Shown here one piece after another: positions 42,556-52,929 of a stretch of DNA of 64,000 nt. The DNA is from Brevibacterium daeguense (GTDB lineage Bacteria > Actinomycetota > Actinomycetes > Actinomycetales > Brevibacteriaceae): contig NZ_JAJTWW010000014.1 of NCBI RefSeq assembly GCF_021729135.1, positions 1-64,000 on the forward strand, written 5' to 3'. Below the pieces are notes generated by a model. That model was not told the DNA's origin, ran no database searches, and saw only the letters and a list, made by a program, of their open reading frames with translations. Each line of letters begins with the position of its first letter. Within the stretch, counting starts at the first letter, position 1. The position numbers and the translations under genes were made by a program.

Positions 42556-44320
42556 ATGATCAAGTCCGCCAATCAGTACCCGGTGCACACGTTGTTCAGT
42601 CACGAGGGCAACGTGCTGTACCGGATACCTCCTTATCAGCGCGAGTACTCCTGGCACAAAGCGCAGTGGGAAGACCTCTTTGAGGACCTGGTGGAGGCAG
42701 ACGGTTCACACTTCCTGGGCACGATCATCACGCTCGATCAGACCACCGACACGCTCGAGGGCAATATCCTTCACGTTATCGACGGGCAACAGCGGCTGAC
42801 GACACTCACGTGTCTATTCCGTGCTCAAGAGCAATATCGCCGAGCTCGACGACGACACGCGAACTGACTTGACTAATCTTGGCCGCCAGCTGGTGCGCAA
42901 GTCCGACAAGCAACCCAGGGTCACGCCGCAGAGGCAGGGCCATAACCTCGCCGACTTCCGGAAGGTGCTCGAGACGGCCGGCCTGCCGATCGAGGGGGAG
43001 TGGAAGCCGTACTTCCCGAGCCGCAAAATTTCCAAGTGTTACCACTACTTCCGCTCGGCCATCATCAAGCTCGCTGAGACCGAGGGACTCTCGGAACCGG
43101 AGGCCGCGTTAAGAGTGCACGAGGCCGCGTTGCAGGCGGTCATTGTGAAGATCGAGGTCGCCAATCACGCTGACGCTTTCGTGCTCTTCGAGTCGCTGAA
43201 CAACCGAGGCGTGCCCCTTTCGCCTGTCGATTTGATCAAGAACCACCTTCTCGCCGAGTCTGAGAAGAGGAATGTTATGAAGGTAGACGAGGCGTTCAAG
43301 CACTGGAATGACGTGCTGGCTAGCCTCGGTGACAGCTATTCCACCCATGAGCGTTTCCTGCGGCATTACTACAACGCGTTCAAGTCAGAGCTGCCCGATG
43401 TCCCGAACGCTACGGTTGCTACGAAGTCCCGTCTCATTCGAATCTACGAGACCCTCCTTGAGCGGGATCTCGAACGGGTTGTCGACTCCTTGGTAGGAGC
43501 AAGCAAGATCTATGGACGCATCAACTGCGTGGTCGAGCTCGATCAGCCCACGTCGTTGGACCTGGCTTTTCAGCGACTGATGCGTGCACAGGGCGCGCCC
43601 TCTTACGTGCTGATTATGTGGCTGATGTCGAAGCAAACTGGACTCGAACTGAGTGAAAAGCACGTTGAGAAGGTAGTCGACCTCCTGACGAGCTTCTTTG
43701 TCCGCCGCAACTTGACAGGCTATCCACCAACATACGCCCTCGCAAAACTGTTCATGACGACTATCGACGCAGTGGGTGATGCACGTGGTGACGAGGTGCT
43801 GTCGGTGGTCAGGGAACGTCTGAGTTCAGCCTCAGCGTCCGACGACGAGTTCCGTTCGCGCCTGGTTGGGCGGATTTACCAGGAGAACACCGACGTCACC
43901 AGGTTCGTTCTTGCAACATTGGCCGAGGACTCCATGACCAGGGAAACGAAGGTGGATCTATGGCGGCAGGAGAAGAACCACTTCGTATGGACGATCGAAC
44001 ACATCCTTCCGCAGGGCGAGAATTTGCCACAGGCCTGGCAAGAGATGCTCGGCAGCCCAGAGGCTGCTGCTCAGGCTCAAGAGGAGCACCGACACCGACT
44101 CGGTAACCTCACCATCACCGCTTACAACAGCAACCTTGGAAACAAGTCGTTCGTGGAGAAGCGTGATCGTCAGGATTCCAAGGGAAGGTTCATCGGATAC
44201 CGCAACGGCCTGTCCCTTAACACCGAACTTTCCTCGCGCGATTCTTGGCCCGCTGATGACATTGAGAGGCGCACGTCTGCGCTGGCTGACAAGGTGATCG
44301 AGCGGTTTCCCCTCGCCTGA
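42556..44320 (+). pseudogene. DUF262-DUF1524 (GmrSD-type) restriction protein, frameshifted
   Basis: Two overlapping frames together encode one GmrSD-type protein of about 585 residues. The first (42556-42867) has DUF262 landmarks YRIPPYQREYSW, HFLGTIITL and the nucleotide-binding DGQQRLTTLT (Asp76). The second (open from about 42800) continues YSVLKSNIAELDDDTRTDL, FESLNNRGVPLSPVDLIKN, and the DUF1524 HNH-like nuclease block VWTIEHILPQGE with HRLGNLTITAYNSNLGNK. The break lies near 42803-42815. No slippery heptamer is seen, so this is probably an inactivating indel (or a sequencing error). Intact relatives are type IV enzymes cutting modified DNA. Start ATG 42556 follows AAGGAACGGA. Confidence 0.8.
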
Positions 44321-45021
44321 CTAATTCTCCGCAGCGCTGTTTTATCCTGCACGCGTTGACCATCTAGGTCAGGACCAGGTGGATGGGGCTGTGGCTCCTA
44401 TGGCGCTATTTGACAAGGACGCTAGCGGCCCGCTCTGCCAAAAGCTCGGGGGCGCTTCACCACCTAAATCTGCTCGCGTGGAAGCGCCACCCACGGAGGG
44501 TGGGCGAATACCAGAGACCTGTGGCCTCTCTGCGGCGGGCTGAGACCCGCATCCGCTTGCCGCTCCCCGAACTCTTGGCACCACTGAGCCGGCCGGCGAG
44601 GAGGCGAGGCGGGCGGCGAGTAAGCACCTTCGGTCGCCCCGCGAGGAATGGCTGAAGGAGGAACCTGCAGCGGTTACGGAGCGGCGGAGGTCAGGAGAGG
44701 TGGCAGTTACGGCGCCCTGCGCCGTAGGCGGTCATTTTCGGCTGGGGACCGACGAGCTGCCGGCGAAGTCGAGCGGGCAGTATGAGAGGCGATGCAGCGG
44801 CTATCGTGAGCGAGCTGAGGAGGTCCGGCAAGTTCTTGAACGTGCAGCCCCTCTTCGATGTCTCGATTTAGCTCGAGCCACGCAGGCTTTTCGAGCCGAC
44901 CACGGAACTCGTGGTCAGTTCAACCGATTCACGAACTATAGTGAAGAGTTATTAGACTGTCTGGTGAGCACGCGAGCCTGCGAGCCCCAGCCCAGAACGT
45001 AGACCGGAGCACCATTCACTG
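44321..45021 (+). other. 701-bp region upstream of the BREX operon
   Basis: No gene can be supported. Open stretches of up to 100 codons exist, but none has a credible start, a known motif or consistent codon use. The region must contain the BREX promoter and leader. The last 100 bp are relatively A/T-rich (e.g. ACTATAGTGAAGAGTTATTAG near 44935-44955), which is the most likely promoter position. It may also contain debris of lost genes, as does the region before it. Confidence 0.4.
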
Positions 45022-48000
45022 ATGAAGGCTGACTCACCGAACTGGAAGGTCATGGGACCGCCGGCGACGCCCGAGGAGGCTGCCGCTCTGGAGGCCTTCC
45101 GAGAGGTCCTTCCCGACGACGGGCGCACCACTGCATGGGTCAACCTGACCTTTATTGACACGAACAACCGAACGGCCGAGGTTGACGTCCTGCTCCTGAC
45201 CCCAGTCGGTCTATTCTGCGTAGAGCTCAAGGGCTGGCACGGCACGATCACCGGCAACTCGCAGCGCTGGTACCAGCCGGGCAAGACGCACCCCAACCCG
45301 TTCCTCGTGACGGACCGCAAGGGTAAGCGCCTGGCATCGCTACTCAAGTCGTACGCGAGCACCTCACGCATGGAGCACGCGGTCCCGTGGGTGAACGCGT
45401 TGGTCGTTTTGCACGGCCAAGGTTCGACTCTTGCAGTCGACGAGTCCGGTCGCGCCGGTGTCATCAAGCTCGATGGCTACCATGTCGCATCGAAGCCGCC
45501 CCTGCAGCGCCTCAGCGAATTCTTGGCGACTCCGCCAGAGAACCCGAAGGACAACATCGACCCGCAGGGTGCGCGGCTGGTTCGGCACCTCTGCGAGAAG
45601 GCCGACTTCCGTCCCACGCCGAAAACTCGCATGGTCGGTGACTATGCAGTAGCCGAGTCTGACCCGGTGGCCGAGGGCGTCGACTGGCAAGACGTCGTTG
45701 TCACGCACCCGAACCTGCCGAAAATCAAGCAGCGGCTCCGCTTGTACGACGTGCCACCAAAGGCTTCGGCATCGGAGCGTAAGCGCATCGAGCAGCTCGC
45801 CCAGCGCGAGTTCCAGCTCACCTACGGCATCAAGCACGAGGGCATCGCAGTCCCGCACCAATTCCTTACCACCGACGACGGCCCCGCCCTGCTCTTCGAG
45901 TACGACGACGCCGAGCGACCCCTGGACGCGTTCCTCGCTGACGAGGGCGCCGCGTTTACGATTGACGACCGGATCGCAATGGTCGAACAGCTCGGCGATA
46001 TCCTCCGGTACGCGCACAATCGCCATTTGATCCATCGCGCACTGTCTCCGCAGCGCGTGTGGGTCCGGCCTTCGTCCGAGGGGCCGCGCTTGGAAGTGCG
46101 GGATTGGTACTCGGCCCAGAAGGACCGCGAGACGGCGGCCACGACCCGGTGGACGGTGATCAGTCGCGGCGTCACTGACCTAATCGGGGTCGCCAGCCAC
46201 CAGGACTTGATGTGGCTCGCACCCGAAGCCCGCCAGTCCGTCACGGACGTCCCCGGCGCCCCGCTGGATGTGTTCGGTTTTGGCGCCTTGGCATTTCTGA
46301 TCCTTACGGGCAAGGCGCCGGCGGCCACTATCGCCGAGCTCCAGGAGATCCAGCAGCGGGCCGGCCGCTTCGACCCGCGCGCCGTAACCGCGGGCCTTCC
46401 CGACACACTGGCCGAGGTTGTCGCCGACCTGACGGCTGTCGACGAGGCGGAGCGCCCTGCGTCCATTGCGGACGCACTCGAACTAGTCCGAATGGCGTGG
46501 GACGAGTTCCGCCGTCCCGGCGAGCAGGCCATACCCGAGGAGGTCGAGGATCCGCTCGACGCCCAGACCGGCGACATGATCGGTGGTCGCTTCCTCGTCG
46601 CGGGCAAGCGTGGCGAAGGCTCGTCGGGCGTCGCCCTCGCCGTCCTCGATGACACCGCCAAGCACGACAGGGAGCTCATACTCAAGATCGCTCGCGATGA
46701 CGCCGCCGGACGCCGGCTCGACGCCGAAGCCGAGGTCCTTGCCGGCCTCGACCACCCCCGCATCGTGCGCATCGTGGAGTCACTCGATCTCGGTGGGCGT
46801 CATGTGCTGCTGATGTCCGATGCCGGCAGGGAGACACTCGCGACCCGGCTGGTCAAGGAGGGTCAATCGACGCTGGAGCAGCTGCAGCGCTGGGGTACCG
46901 ACCTGCTGGAGGCGATGGCCTACTTGGTTGATGTCAAGGGGGTCTTCCACCGTGACATCAAGCCTGCCAACCTTGGCATCGCTCCCGACCCGAAATACCG
47001 CAAGCCGCATCTGACGCTGTTCGACTTTTCCCTCGCGCGCGAGCCGCTGGAGAGCATCGCCTCGGGCACTCCTGGCTACCTGGACCCGTACCTTGGCAGT
47101 GGCCGCCGGACACGCTACGACCGGGCCGCCGAGCTGTGGGCGGTCTCCGTGACGCTGTTCGAGATGGCCACCGGCGTGCTCCCGTGGTGGCCCAATGGCG
47201 CGAGTATTCCTGCGAACCCGACCGACTGGCCGGTCGTCGAGCCGGCGTCGTTCGACCCAGCCGTCGCAGCACCCCTGGCCGAGCTGTTCCGCAATGCACT
47301 CGCACCGGACGCGAAGGACCGCTTCGGCAACATCGAGGACCTGCTGCACGCCTGGACCGAGGTGTTCGCCGGCCTCGCCCTCGACGAGGACGCGCGGAAG
47401 AAGGACGACGAGCTCGCCTCTAAGGTCACCCTGGAGACGCCGCTTGAGCAATCCGGCCTCTCGGCACACGCGCTCTCGGCGTTGCGCCGGCTTGACGGCG
47501 TGGTCACCGTCGGCGACGTGCTCGGCGTGCACCCGGTTAAGATCAACGGAATTCGCGGGCTGGGGGAGACTTACCGCAAGGAGATCCAGGCTCGCATCGG
47601 GCAGTGGCGCACGGCGCTGCGCCCGGCAGAACCTTCCTCCGGGCTTGAGGTAGCACTCGGTGTCGACCGCGTGGTGAACAACCTCGTGAACTTCTTGCCC
47701 GCAGGCGACAAGCCACTCGCTCGCGCCCTGCTCGGTCTCGGCGACGGTCAAGCGTGGCCCACAGCTTCCGAGGTCGCAACCGACTTTCAGACTACGCGCG
47801 AGCGCGTTACTTCGGTGGTTGACGAAGCCGTCGCCGAATGGTCGAAGCACCAGCCGTTCCTCGCAGCGCGCAACGAGCTGAGCGATATCCTGCGGAACGC
47901 CGGCCGCGTCATGACCGTCCCGGAGGCCGTCGCCGCACTGATCACGTTGCGCGGATCGACGCTGGACGGCGACGCACGCACGATCCACGGAACCGCGCTG

Positions 48001-49197
48001 GTGCGCGCGATCGTTGAGTTCGACGCACGCGACCCCGAGTCCGTGTTCGTCCTGCGTCGTCGCGTCGGGACGAAGGCGGACCTGCTCGCCTTGAGCGAGA
48101 ATGCACCCGGGACCGACGGCGGCGAGGCAATCCCGCCCGCGGACCTCCTCACCGAGCTCGCCGGCGAGCTGGGTGCCACGGCCGACGACCTCGTCACCGG
48201 CGGCGTCGTCACCGCCAGCACCGCGATCAGCACCCTGCGCGGCGTGGTCGACGAACTCGACAGCGCCCGCCAGCTGCAGGTTTCAGAAGCGCGCTTGCTG
48301 CGGCTGGCTGCTGCCGCGAGTCAGAACGCAGCAGTCTCAGGCTTCCAGGAGCTGTATCGGAGGGACCTTCCAATCAAGACCGCTCTGGAGCACGCGATGC
48401 GCGGCAAGCCGGGCCGCTCCATCAACCAGACGGCGGTTCGCCGAACGGTCAACGCGCGCTTTCCGCGCCTGTCCGACCCACTTCCGGCCGGATCGAACAA
48501 GCTCGATGCGCTCATGAGCGAGCTGTTCCCAGACCTGGTGAACCGTAAGGGTGTATACGAGCGCAAGAGCACCGCGCTGTTCACGACAGGTACGGTTTCA
48601 ACCACGCAGTTCGCACCGACTCCGGCCGCGGAGGTCACGCGCAAGCTCACCGACTCCCTGGACCGCCGCTCGGCGCTGACCCTCACCGTTGCGCCGAAGC
48701 GATACACCGCCGCCGTACGCGCACTCTCCGCAATGTTCGACGTCGACGTGCTCGACGTCGCTGAGCTCGTGGTCACGAGAACTAAGGAGCAGATCGAAAA
48801 GGCTCGCGGCATGTGGTCGGGACTGCTCGCCTACGACGCACTCGACCGAGACAGCAAGAAGTGGAGGGCCCTTGAAAGCGTCGTCCAGCAATCCCTAGAA
48901 CCCGCATGGGCGGAGCGCATCAGCACATCACGCCCGCTGCTGCTGACGAACGCCGGCCCGCTGGTCCGATACGGCATGACGTCGCGGCTAGCGACCCTGC
49001 TGGACACCGGAACCAAGCGACCGGCAGCACGTTGGCTCCTTGTCGCCAAGGCCGGCGATGCCCGTGCTCCGCTCCTGGAGGGTCGTTCTGTTCCCCTCGG
49101 TCCGAGTGGCTGGGTGGATCTACCTCGCGATCTCGCTCAGCTTGCTGATGACGACAAGGCACTACACGCCGTTACTTCGACCGGGGAGCATGCATGA
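45022..49197 (+). CDS. pglW: BREX type 2 serine/threonine kinase PglW
   Basis: A 1391-residue PglW. The N-terminus is a NERD domain (AEVDVLLLTPVGLFCVELKGWHG, about residues 50-75). Two tandem kinase folds follow. The first (about 225-490) is degenerate: its HRD is HRA (338-340) and DFG is absent (EVRDWYS). The second (about 515-780) looks active, with VAGKRGEGSSGVALAV, Lys555 in LILKIA, H643-R-D645 in FHRDIKPANLGI, and D668-F-S where DFG is usual. The C-terminal 600 residues include a helix-hairpin-helix-like segment (INGIRGLGETYRKEIQARIG). In BREX-2 PglW is the kinase component. First gene of the operon; overlaps pglX by 4 bp. Confidence 0.93.
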   Translation: MKADSPNWKVMGPPATPEEAAALEAFREVLPDDGRTTAWVNLTFIDTNNRTAEVDVLLLTPVGLFCVELKGWHGTITGNSQRWYQPGKTHPNPFLVTDRKGKRLASLLKSYASTSRMEHAVPWVNALVVLHGQGSTLAVDESGRAGVIKLDGYHVASKPPLQRLSEFLATPPENPKDNIDPQGARLVRHLCEKADFRPTPKTRMVGDYAVAESDPVAEGVDWQDVVVTHPNLPKIKQRLRLYDVPPKASASERKRIEQLAQREFQLTYGIKHEGIAVPHQFLTTDDGPALLFEYDDAERPLDAFLADEGAAFTIDDRIAMVEQLGDILRYAHNRHLIHRALSPQRVWVRPSSEGPRLEVRDWYSAQKDRETAATTRWTVISRGVTDLIGVASHQDLMWLAPEARQSVTDVPGAPLDVFGFGALAFLILTGKAPAATIAELQEIQQRAGRFDPRAVTAGLPDTLAEVVADLTAVDEAERPASIADALELVRMAWDEFRRPGEQAIPEEVEDPLDAQTGDMIGGRFLVAGKRGEGSSGVALAVLDDTAKHDRELILKIARDDAAGRRLDAEAEVLAGLDHPRIVRIVESLDLGGRHVLLMSDAGRETLATRLVKEGQSTLEQLQRWGTDLLEAMAYLVDVKGVFHRDIKPANLGIAPDPKYRKPHLTLFDFSLAREPLESIASGTPGYLDPYLGSGRRTRYDRAAELWAVSVTLFEMATGVLPWWPNGASIPANPTDWPVVEPASFDPAVAAPLAELFRNALAPDAKDRFGNIEDLLHAWTEVFAGLALDEDARKKDDELASKVTLETPLEQSGLSAHALSALRRLDGVVTVGDVLGVHPVKINGIRGLGETYRKEIQARIGQWRTALRPAEPSSGLEVALGVDRVVNNLVNFLPAGDKPLARALLGLGDGQAWPTASEVATDFQTTRERVTSVVDEAVAEWSKHQPFLAARNELSDILRNAGRVMTVPEAVAALITLRGSTLDGDARTIHGTALVRAIVEFDARDPESVFVLRRRVGTKADLLALSENAPGTDGGEAIPPADLLTELAGELGATADDLVTGGVVTASTAISTLRGVVDELDSARQLQVSEARLLRLAAAASQNAAVSGFQELYRRDLPIKTALEHAMRGKPGRSINQTAVRRTVNARFPRLSDPLPAGSNKLDALMSELFPDLVNRKGVYERKSTALFTTGTVSTTQFAPTPAAEVTRKLTDSLDRRSALTLTVAPKRYTAAVRALSAMFDVDVLDVAELVVTRTKEQIEKARGMWSGLLAYDALDRDSKKWRALESVVQQSLEPAWAERISTSRPLLLTNAGPLVRYGMTSRLATLLDTGTKRPAARWLLVAKAGDARAPLLEGRSVPLGPSGWVDLPRDLAQLADDDKALHAVTSTGEHA

Positions 49198-52100
49198 TTG
49201 ACTCTTTAGCACTTCTTGCTGATCTCAAGGCCCAGTTGCGGATCCTGCAGGCTGATTTGAGGGAGCGCGCCGACGACCCCACCATCGGATGGGGTGCTGC
49301 CCTGCAGCGGGAGCATGCCGAGGCGCTGCGGCGCGAGCGCACGGGGCTGTCGTGGTCTGCGTGGCGGGACAACGAGGTCGATCAGGCGGCGGTCGCATGG
49401 ATTGTTGCGACCACGTTCATCCGGTTCTGCGAGGACAACGACCTTCTCGTGGGCGCAACTCGCGACGGGATGCCCGTGCCCGTGGGTTGGATTGCTGGTC
49501 CGGGCGACCGTACCGCTCGGGCTCGGGAGAACCAGACAGCTTACTTCCGTGTCAATACCAGTCACCACGACCGTGACTGGCTCCAGCAGGCCTTCCGCGT
49601 GCTCGCGGCCCAGCCTGCCGGCGCCGGCCTGGTGGACCCGAAGCACAACCCCGTGTGGACCGCGGAGATCAGTGCCGAAGCCGCTACTGGTCTGCTGAGC
49701 TTTTGGCGCCGCACCGACGACGATAGCTCCCTAGTCCACGACTTCACGGACCCTTGCCTGGACACCCGCTTCCTCGGTGACCTTTACCAGGATCTGTCTG
49801 AGCATGCGAAGAAGACCTATGCCCTGCTGCAGACACCGGTCTTCGTCGAGCAGTTCATTCTCGACCGGACCCTGACTCCGGCGATCGCCGAGTTCGGCAT
49901 CGACGGCCTCAAGCTCATCGACCCCACCTGCGGGTCCGGGCACTTCCTGCTCGGCGCGTTCGAGCGACTCAACGAGCAGTGGGCCGTGGAAGCGCCCGGC
50001 ATGGACCCGAAGCAGCGTGTCCGTAAGGCCATGGACTCCATCTACGGTGTGGACCTCAACCCCTTCGCGGTCGCGATCGCCCGCTTTAGGCTCACTGTCG
50101 CCGGTATCCGCGCAGCAGGTGAGAAGTCACTTGTCGGCGTGCCCGAGCTTGGCTTCCACCTGGCCATCGGTGACTCGCTGCTCGGCGAGCAGGGCGTCGC
50201 TAGAGGACTATTTGACGAAGACTCCTACACCTACATTACCGAAGACGTCCGGGAGTACACCGATATTCTCAAACCTGGCCGGTATCACGTAGTCGTCGGC
50301 AACCCGCCCTACATCACGGTGAAGGACAGAGCACTGAACGCGGCTTATCGGAAAGCGTACGCGACGTGTAAGGGCAAATATGCCCTGTCGGTTCCGTTCG
50401 CTGAGTTGTTCTTCCGGCTCGCGATTCGCGGCGAACACAGTTTGCCGGCGGGTTATGTTGGCCAGATTACGTCCAACTCGTTCATGAAGCGCGAGTTCGG
50501 CAAGAAGGTCATCGAGGATTTTTTTGCAGGCAAGGACCCGGGACTTGCGATCGAAAACCCCGTTGACCTTACTCACGTTCTCGATATCGCAGGCGCCTGG
50601 ATTCCCGGGCACAACCACGACGGTACCCCGACTGTCATTCTTATTGGACGTCGACGTCGACCCGTTTCTTCAACTGTTCGAGTTGTTCAGGGCGTGCGCG
50701 ACGACCCTGGAAAGCGGCGCGACCCCGAAAACGGGCCCGTGTGGTGCGAGATGATGAACCATCTTGAAGAGCCGGGCTTCGAGGGCTCCTTTATTTCGGT
50801 TGTGGACCTCAAACGCTCGAAATTCGCAACACATCCGTGGTCACTAAGCGGGGGAGGAGCGGGGGATGTCAAGTCGGCAGTGGACGCTGCTGGCGTGCAG
50901 GCGCTTAGCGCAGCCGCGGATTCCATCGGTATCACTTGTTTCACTCTCGAAGATGAAGTTTATATTCGTGACCCACGCGCGCTGGAACGAATAGGAGTAC
51001 AGGACCATCGCCCAATGGTACTTGGGGATTCATTGCGGGATTGGACATTTTTAGGGCAAACGTGTGCGCTGTTCCCGTATAACGAAAACCTCGATCCGGT
51101 CGAAGTCGACGACAATTCTGCGTTGGGTCGCGCAATGTGGCCATTCAGAACGAACTTGTCGAATAGCACAATGTTCAGCGGGAGATCGAAGATTGAGGAC
51201 GGACTTAGATGGACCGAATATGGCAGGCTAACTAAAAGCAAGCTCCGCATTCGGCTCTCGATCGCGTTTGCGGAGGTGGCGACCCATAATCACTTCATTT
51301 TGGACCGCGGTGGGAAGGTTTTCAAGCAAACTGCTCCTGTGATCAAGCTGCCTGCCGGGGCTACAGTACAAGACCACCTTGACCTGCTGGGCATACTCAA
51401 CTCGTCTACGGCGTGCTTTTGGCTCAAGGAGGTCTGCAAGAAAAAGGGTGGCGACGCCGACACACCGTGGTTGCGTACATATCAGTTCAACTCCACAAGA
51501 GTTGGAGGGATTCCTCTCCCGGGAGTACTTCCGGGCAGGCACGCAAGGGTGCTGGATGAACTGTCGCGTGCGGCGGCGGCTGCATCGCCTCACGCGGTCA
51601 TTGAAAAGTTCACCCGGGAATCGACTCGATGTGACGGGCCGTCCCGGAAGCGTTCATTCATAGACCTACAGTCGCGTCTCGCGGACGCCGAAGCGGAGTG
51701 GCGTCGGACCCGCGAAAGGCTAATTTTCGCGCAGGAGGAGCTGGACTGGGAAGTCTATAAGCTCTATGGGCTTTTGGATGAAGATCTGACCTACGCTGGG
51801 TCGTTCGACAGGGTCGACCCCTCCGAACGGGCGTTTGCTATCCGTATGGCTCGCGAGGTGGGCGCGGACTCCGCCACGGCGCAGTGGTTCAACTATGATG
51901 ATCCTCGAACTGGGCAGAGCCAGCACTTTCCACGGGTGCCTGACCTTCCCGATGAGTGGCCAAAGGACTATCGAGAATTAGTGGTCCGACGGCTTGCTAC
52001 CCTGGATACGAATTCATCGCTCAGGTTAATCGAACGGCCCGAATTTAAGCGCCGGTGGGCGGTCGTGCCATGGGAGCGCCAACTCGACGATGTTCTCAAG

Positions 52101-52844
52101 GATGGGATCCTCGATCGGTTGGAGGTCGACGAACTTTTTACTGATTCCATGGGCCCGGCAACGCGGTCTGTAGTTCAGCTGGTCGAGCTGATCCGGAACG
52201 ACGAGGTTTTTTTGGAGTTGGTGCGCGCGCTAACTAGCTCGACGGAACCCAATATTGCCGCAGTGTTGACGTCTCTGTGCCTCGGCGAAGCGGTACCGTA
52301 TCTCGCCGCCCACAGGTACAAAGCGTCAGGCCTGGAGAAGTTCCGGGAATGGCAATTAGTCTGGGATCTCCAGCGACGGCAGGACAAGCAGGAACGCGTC
52401 AAATCGGTCCCTGTACCGCCGCGCTACGACAGCGCCGACTTTGCATCGCCCGAGTATTGGAGGGCGCGTGGAAAGCTTGACGTGCCCAAGGAGCGCTTCA
52501 TCCTGTATCCGGGTGTCGGCCGCGAGGGCGACACAAGCCCGGTGCTCGGCTGGGCTGGGTGGAATCACAGGGATAGGGCGATTGCCCTTGTGCGCGAGAT
52601 CTTGAATCAGCAGGCTCTTGGCGCTACGGACAGCGTGCTTGTGCCGATGGTGGCCGGTTTGGTCGAGTTGGAGCCGTGGCTGCACCAGTGGCACACGGAC
52701 CTGGAGCCGAAGTTTGGGTCAAGCGCTGCGCAGACGGTCACAAGCCAAATCGACCAATTCCTTACCCAGCTCCAGCTGACCCGCGACGACGTGAATGCGT
52801 GGCGGCCGCCGGCCCCGACGCGCGGGCGCCGTCCCCAGTCGTGA
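49194..52844 (+). CDS. pglX: BREX type 2 adenine-specific DNA methyltransferase PglX
   Basis: A 1216-residue methyltransferase. Motif I D243[14 protein letters not shown] binds S-adenosylmethionine and motif IV N370PPY373 is the N6-adenine catalytic site. The order and spacing fit gamma-class type IIG-like enzymes. The central and C-terminal parts contain the target recognition region; there (about 50.5-52.4 kb) base composition becomes noticeably more A/T-rich than in pglW and pglY. A run of seven T at 52207-52213 and one of six at 50520-50525 stand out. PglX marks host DNA in BREX. Overlaps pglW by ATGA; 85 bp separate it from pglY. Confidence 0.94.
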   Translation: MIDSLALLADLKAQLRILQADLRERADDPTIGWGAALQREHAEALRRERTGLSWSAWRDNEVDQAAVAWIVATTFIRFCEDNDLLVGATRDGMPVPVGWIAGPGDRTARARENQTAYFRVNTSHHDRDWLQQAFRVLAAQPAGAGLVDPKHNPVWTAEISAEAATGLLSFWRRTDDDSSLVHDFTDPCLDTRFLGDLYQDLSEHAKKTYALLQTPVFVEQFILDRTLTPAIAEFGIDGLKLIDPTCGSGHFLLGAFERLNEQWAVEAPGMDPKQRVRKAMDSIYGVDLNPFAVAIARFRLTVAGIRAAGEKSLVGVPELGFHLAIGDSLLGEQGVARGLFDEDSYTYITEDVREYTDILKPGRYHVVVGNPPYITVKDRALNAAYRKAYATCKGKYALSVPFAELFFRLAIRGEHSLPAGYVGQITSNSFMKREFGKKVIEDFFAGKDPGLAIENPVDLTHVLDIAGAWIPGHNHDGTPTVILIGRRRRPVSSTVRVVQGVRDDPGKRRDPENGPVWCEMMNHLEEPGFEGSFISVVDLKRSKFATHPWSLSGGGAGDVKSAVDAAGVQALSAAADSIGITCFTLEDEVYIRDPRALERIGVQDHRPMVLGDSLRDWTFLGQTCALFPYNENLDPVEVDDNSALGRAMWPFRTNLSNSTMFSGRSKIEDGLRWTEYGRLTKSKLRIRLSIAFAEVATHNHFILDRGGKVFKQTAPVIKLPAGATVQDHLDLLGILNSSTACFWLKEVCKKKGGDADTPWLRTYQFNSTRVGGIPLPGVLPGRHARVLDELSRAAAAASPHAVIEKFTRESTRCDGPSRKRSFIDLQSRLADAEAEWRRTRERLIFAQEELDWEVYKLYGLLDEDLTYAGSFDRVDPSERAFAIRMAREVGADSATAQWFNYDDPRTGQSQHFPRVPDLPDEWPKDYRELVVRRLATLDTNSSLRLIERPEFKRRWAVVPWERQLDDVLKDGILDRLEVDELFTDSMGPATRSVVQLVELIRNDEVFLELVRALTSSTEPNIAAVLTSLCLGEAVPYLAAHRYKASGLEKFREWQLVWDLQRRQDKQERVKSVPVPPRYDSADFASPEYWRARGKLDVPKERFILYPGVGREGDTSPVLGWAGWNHRDRAIALVREILNQQALGATDSVLVPMVAGLVELEPWLHQWHTDLEPKFGSSAAQTVTSQIDQFLTQLQLTRDDVNAWRPPAPTRGRRPQS

Positions 52845-52929
52845 TGGGCGGCTGGTGAACGACTCGATAGCCGGTGAACGACTCGATAGAAGTAGTAGTG
52901 ACGTATTCGATGAACGGAAGATCCCACTG

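Noticed and set aside
42795-42830. Programmed ribosomal frameshift in the DUF262 gene
   Set aside because: No slippery heptamer or downstream structure is evident at the junction, so a mutation or sequencing error is the simpler reading.
44700-45002. 100-residue open frame before pglW
   Set aside because: No recognisable motif, no good ribosome binding site, uneven composition; more likely leader DNA.
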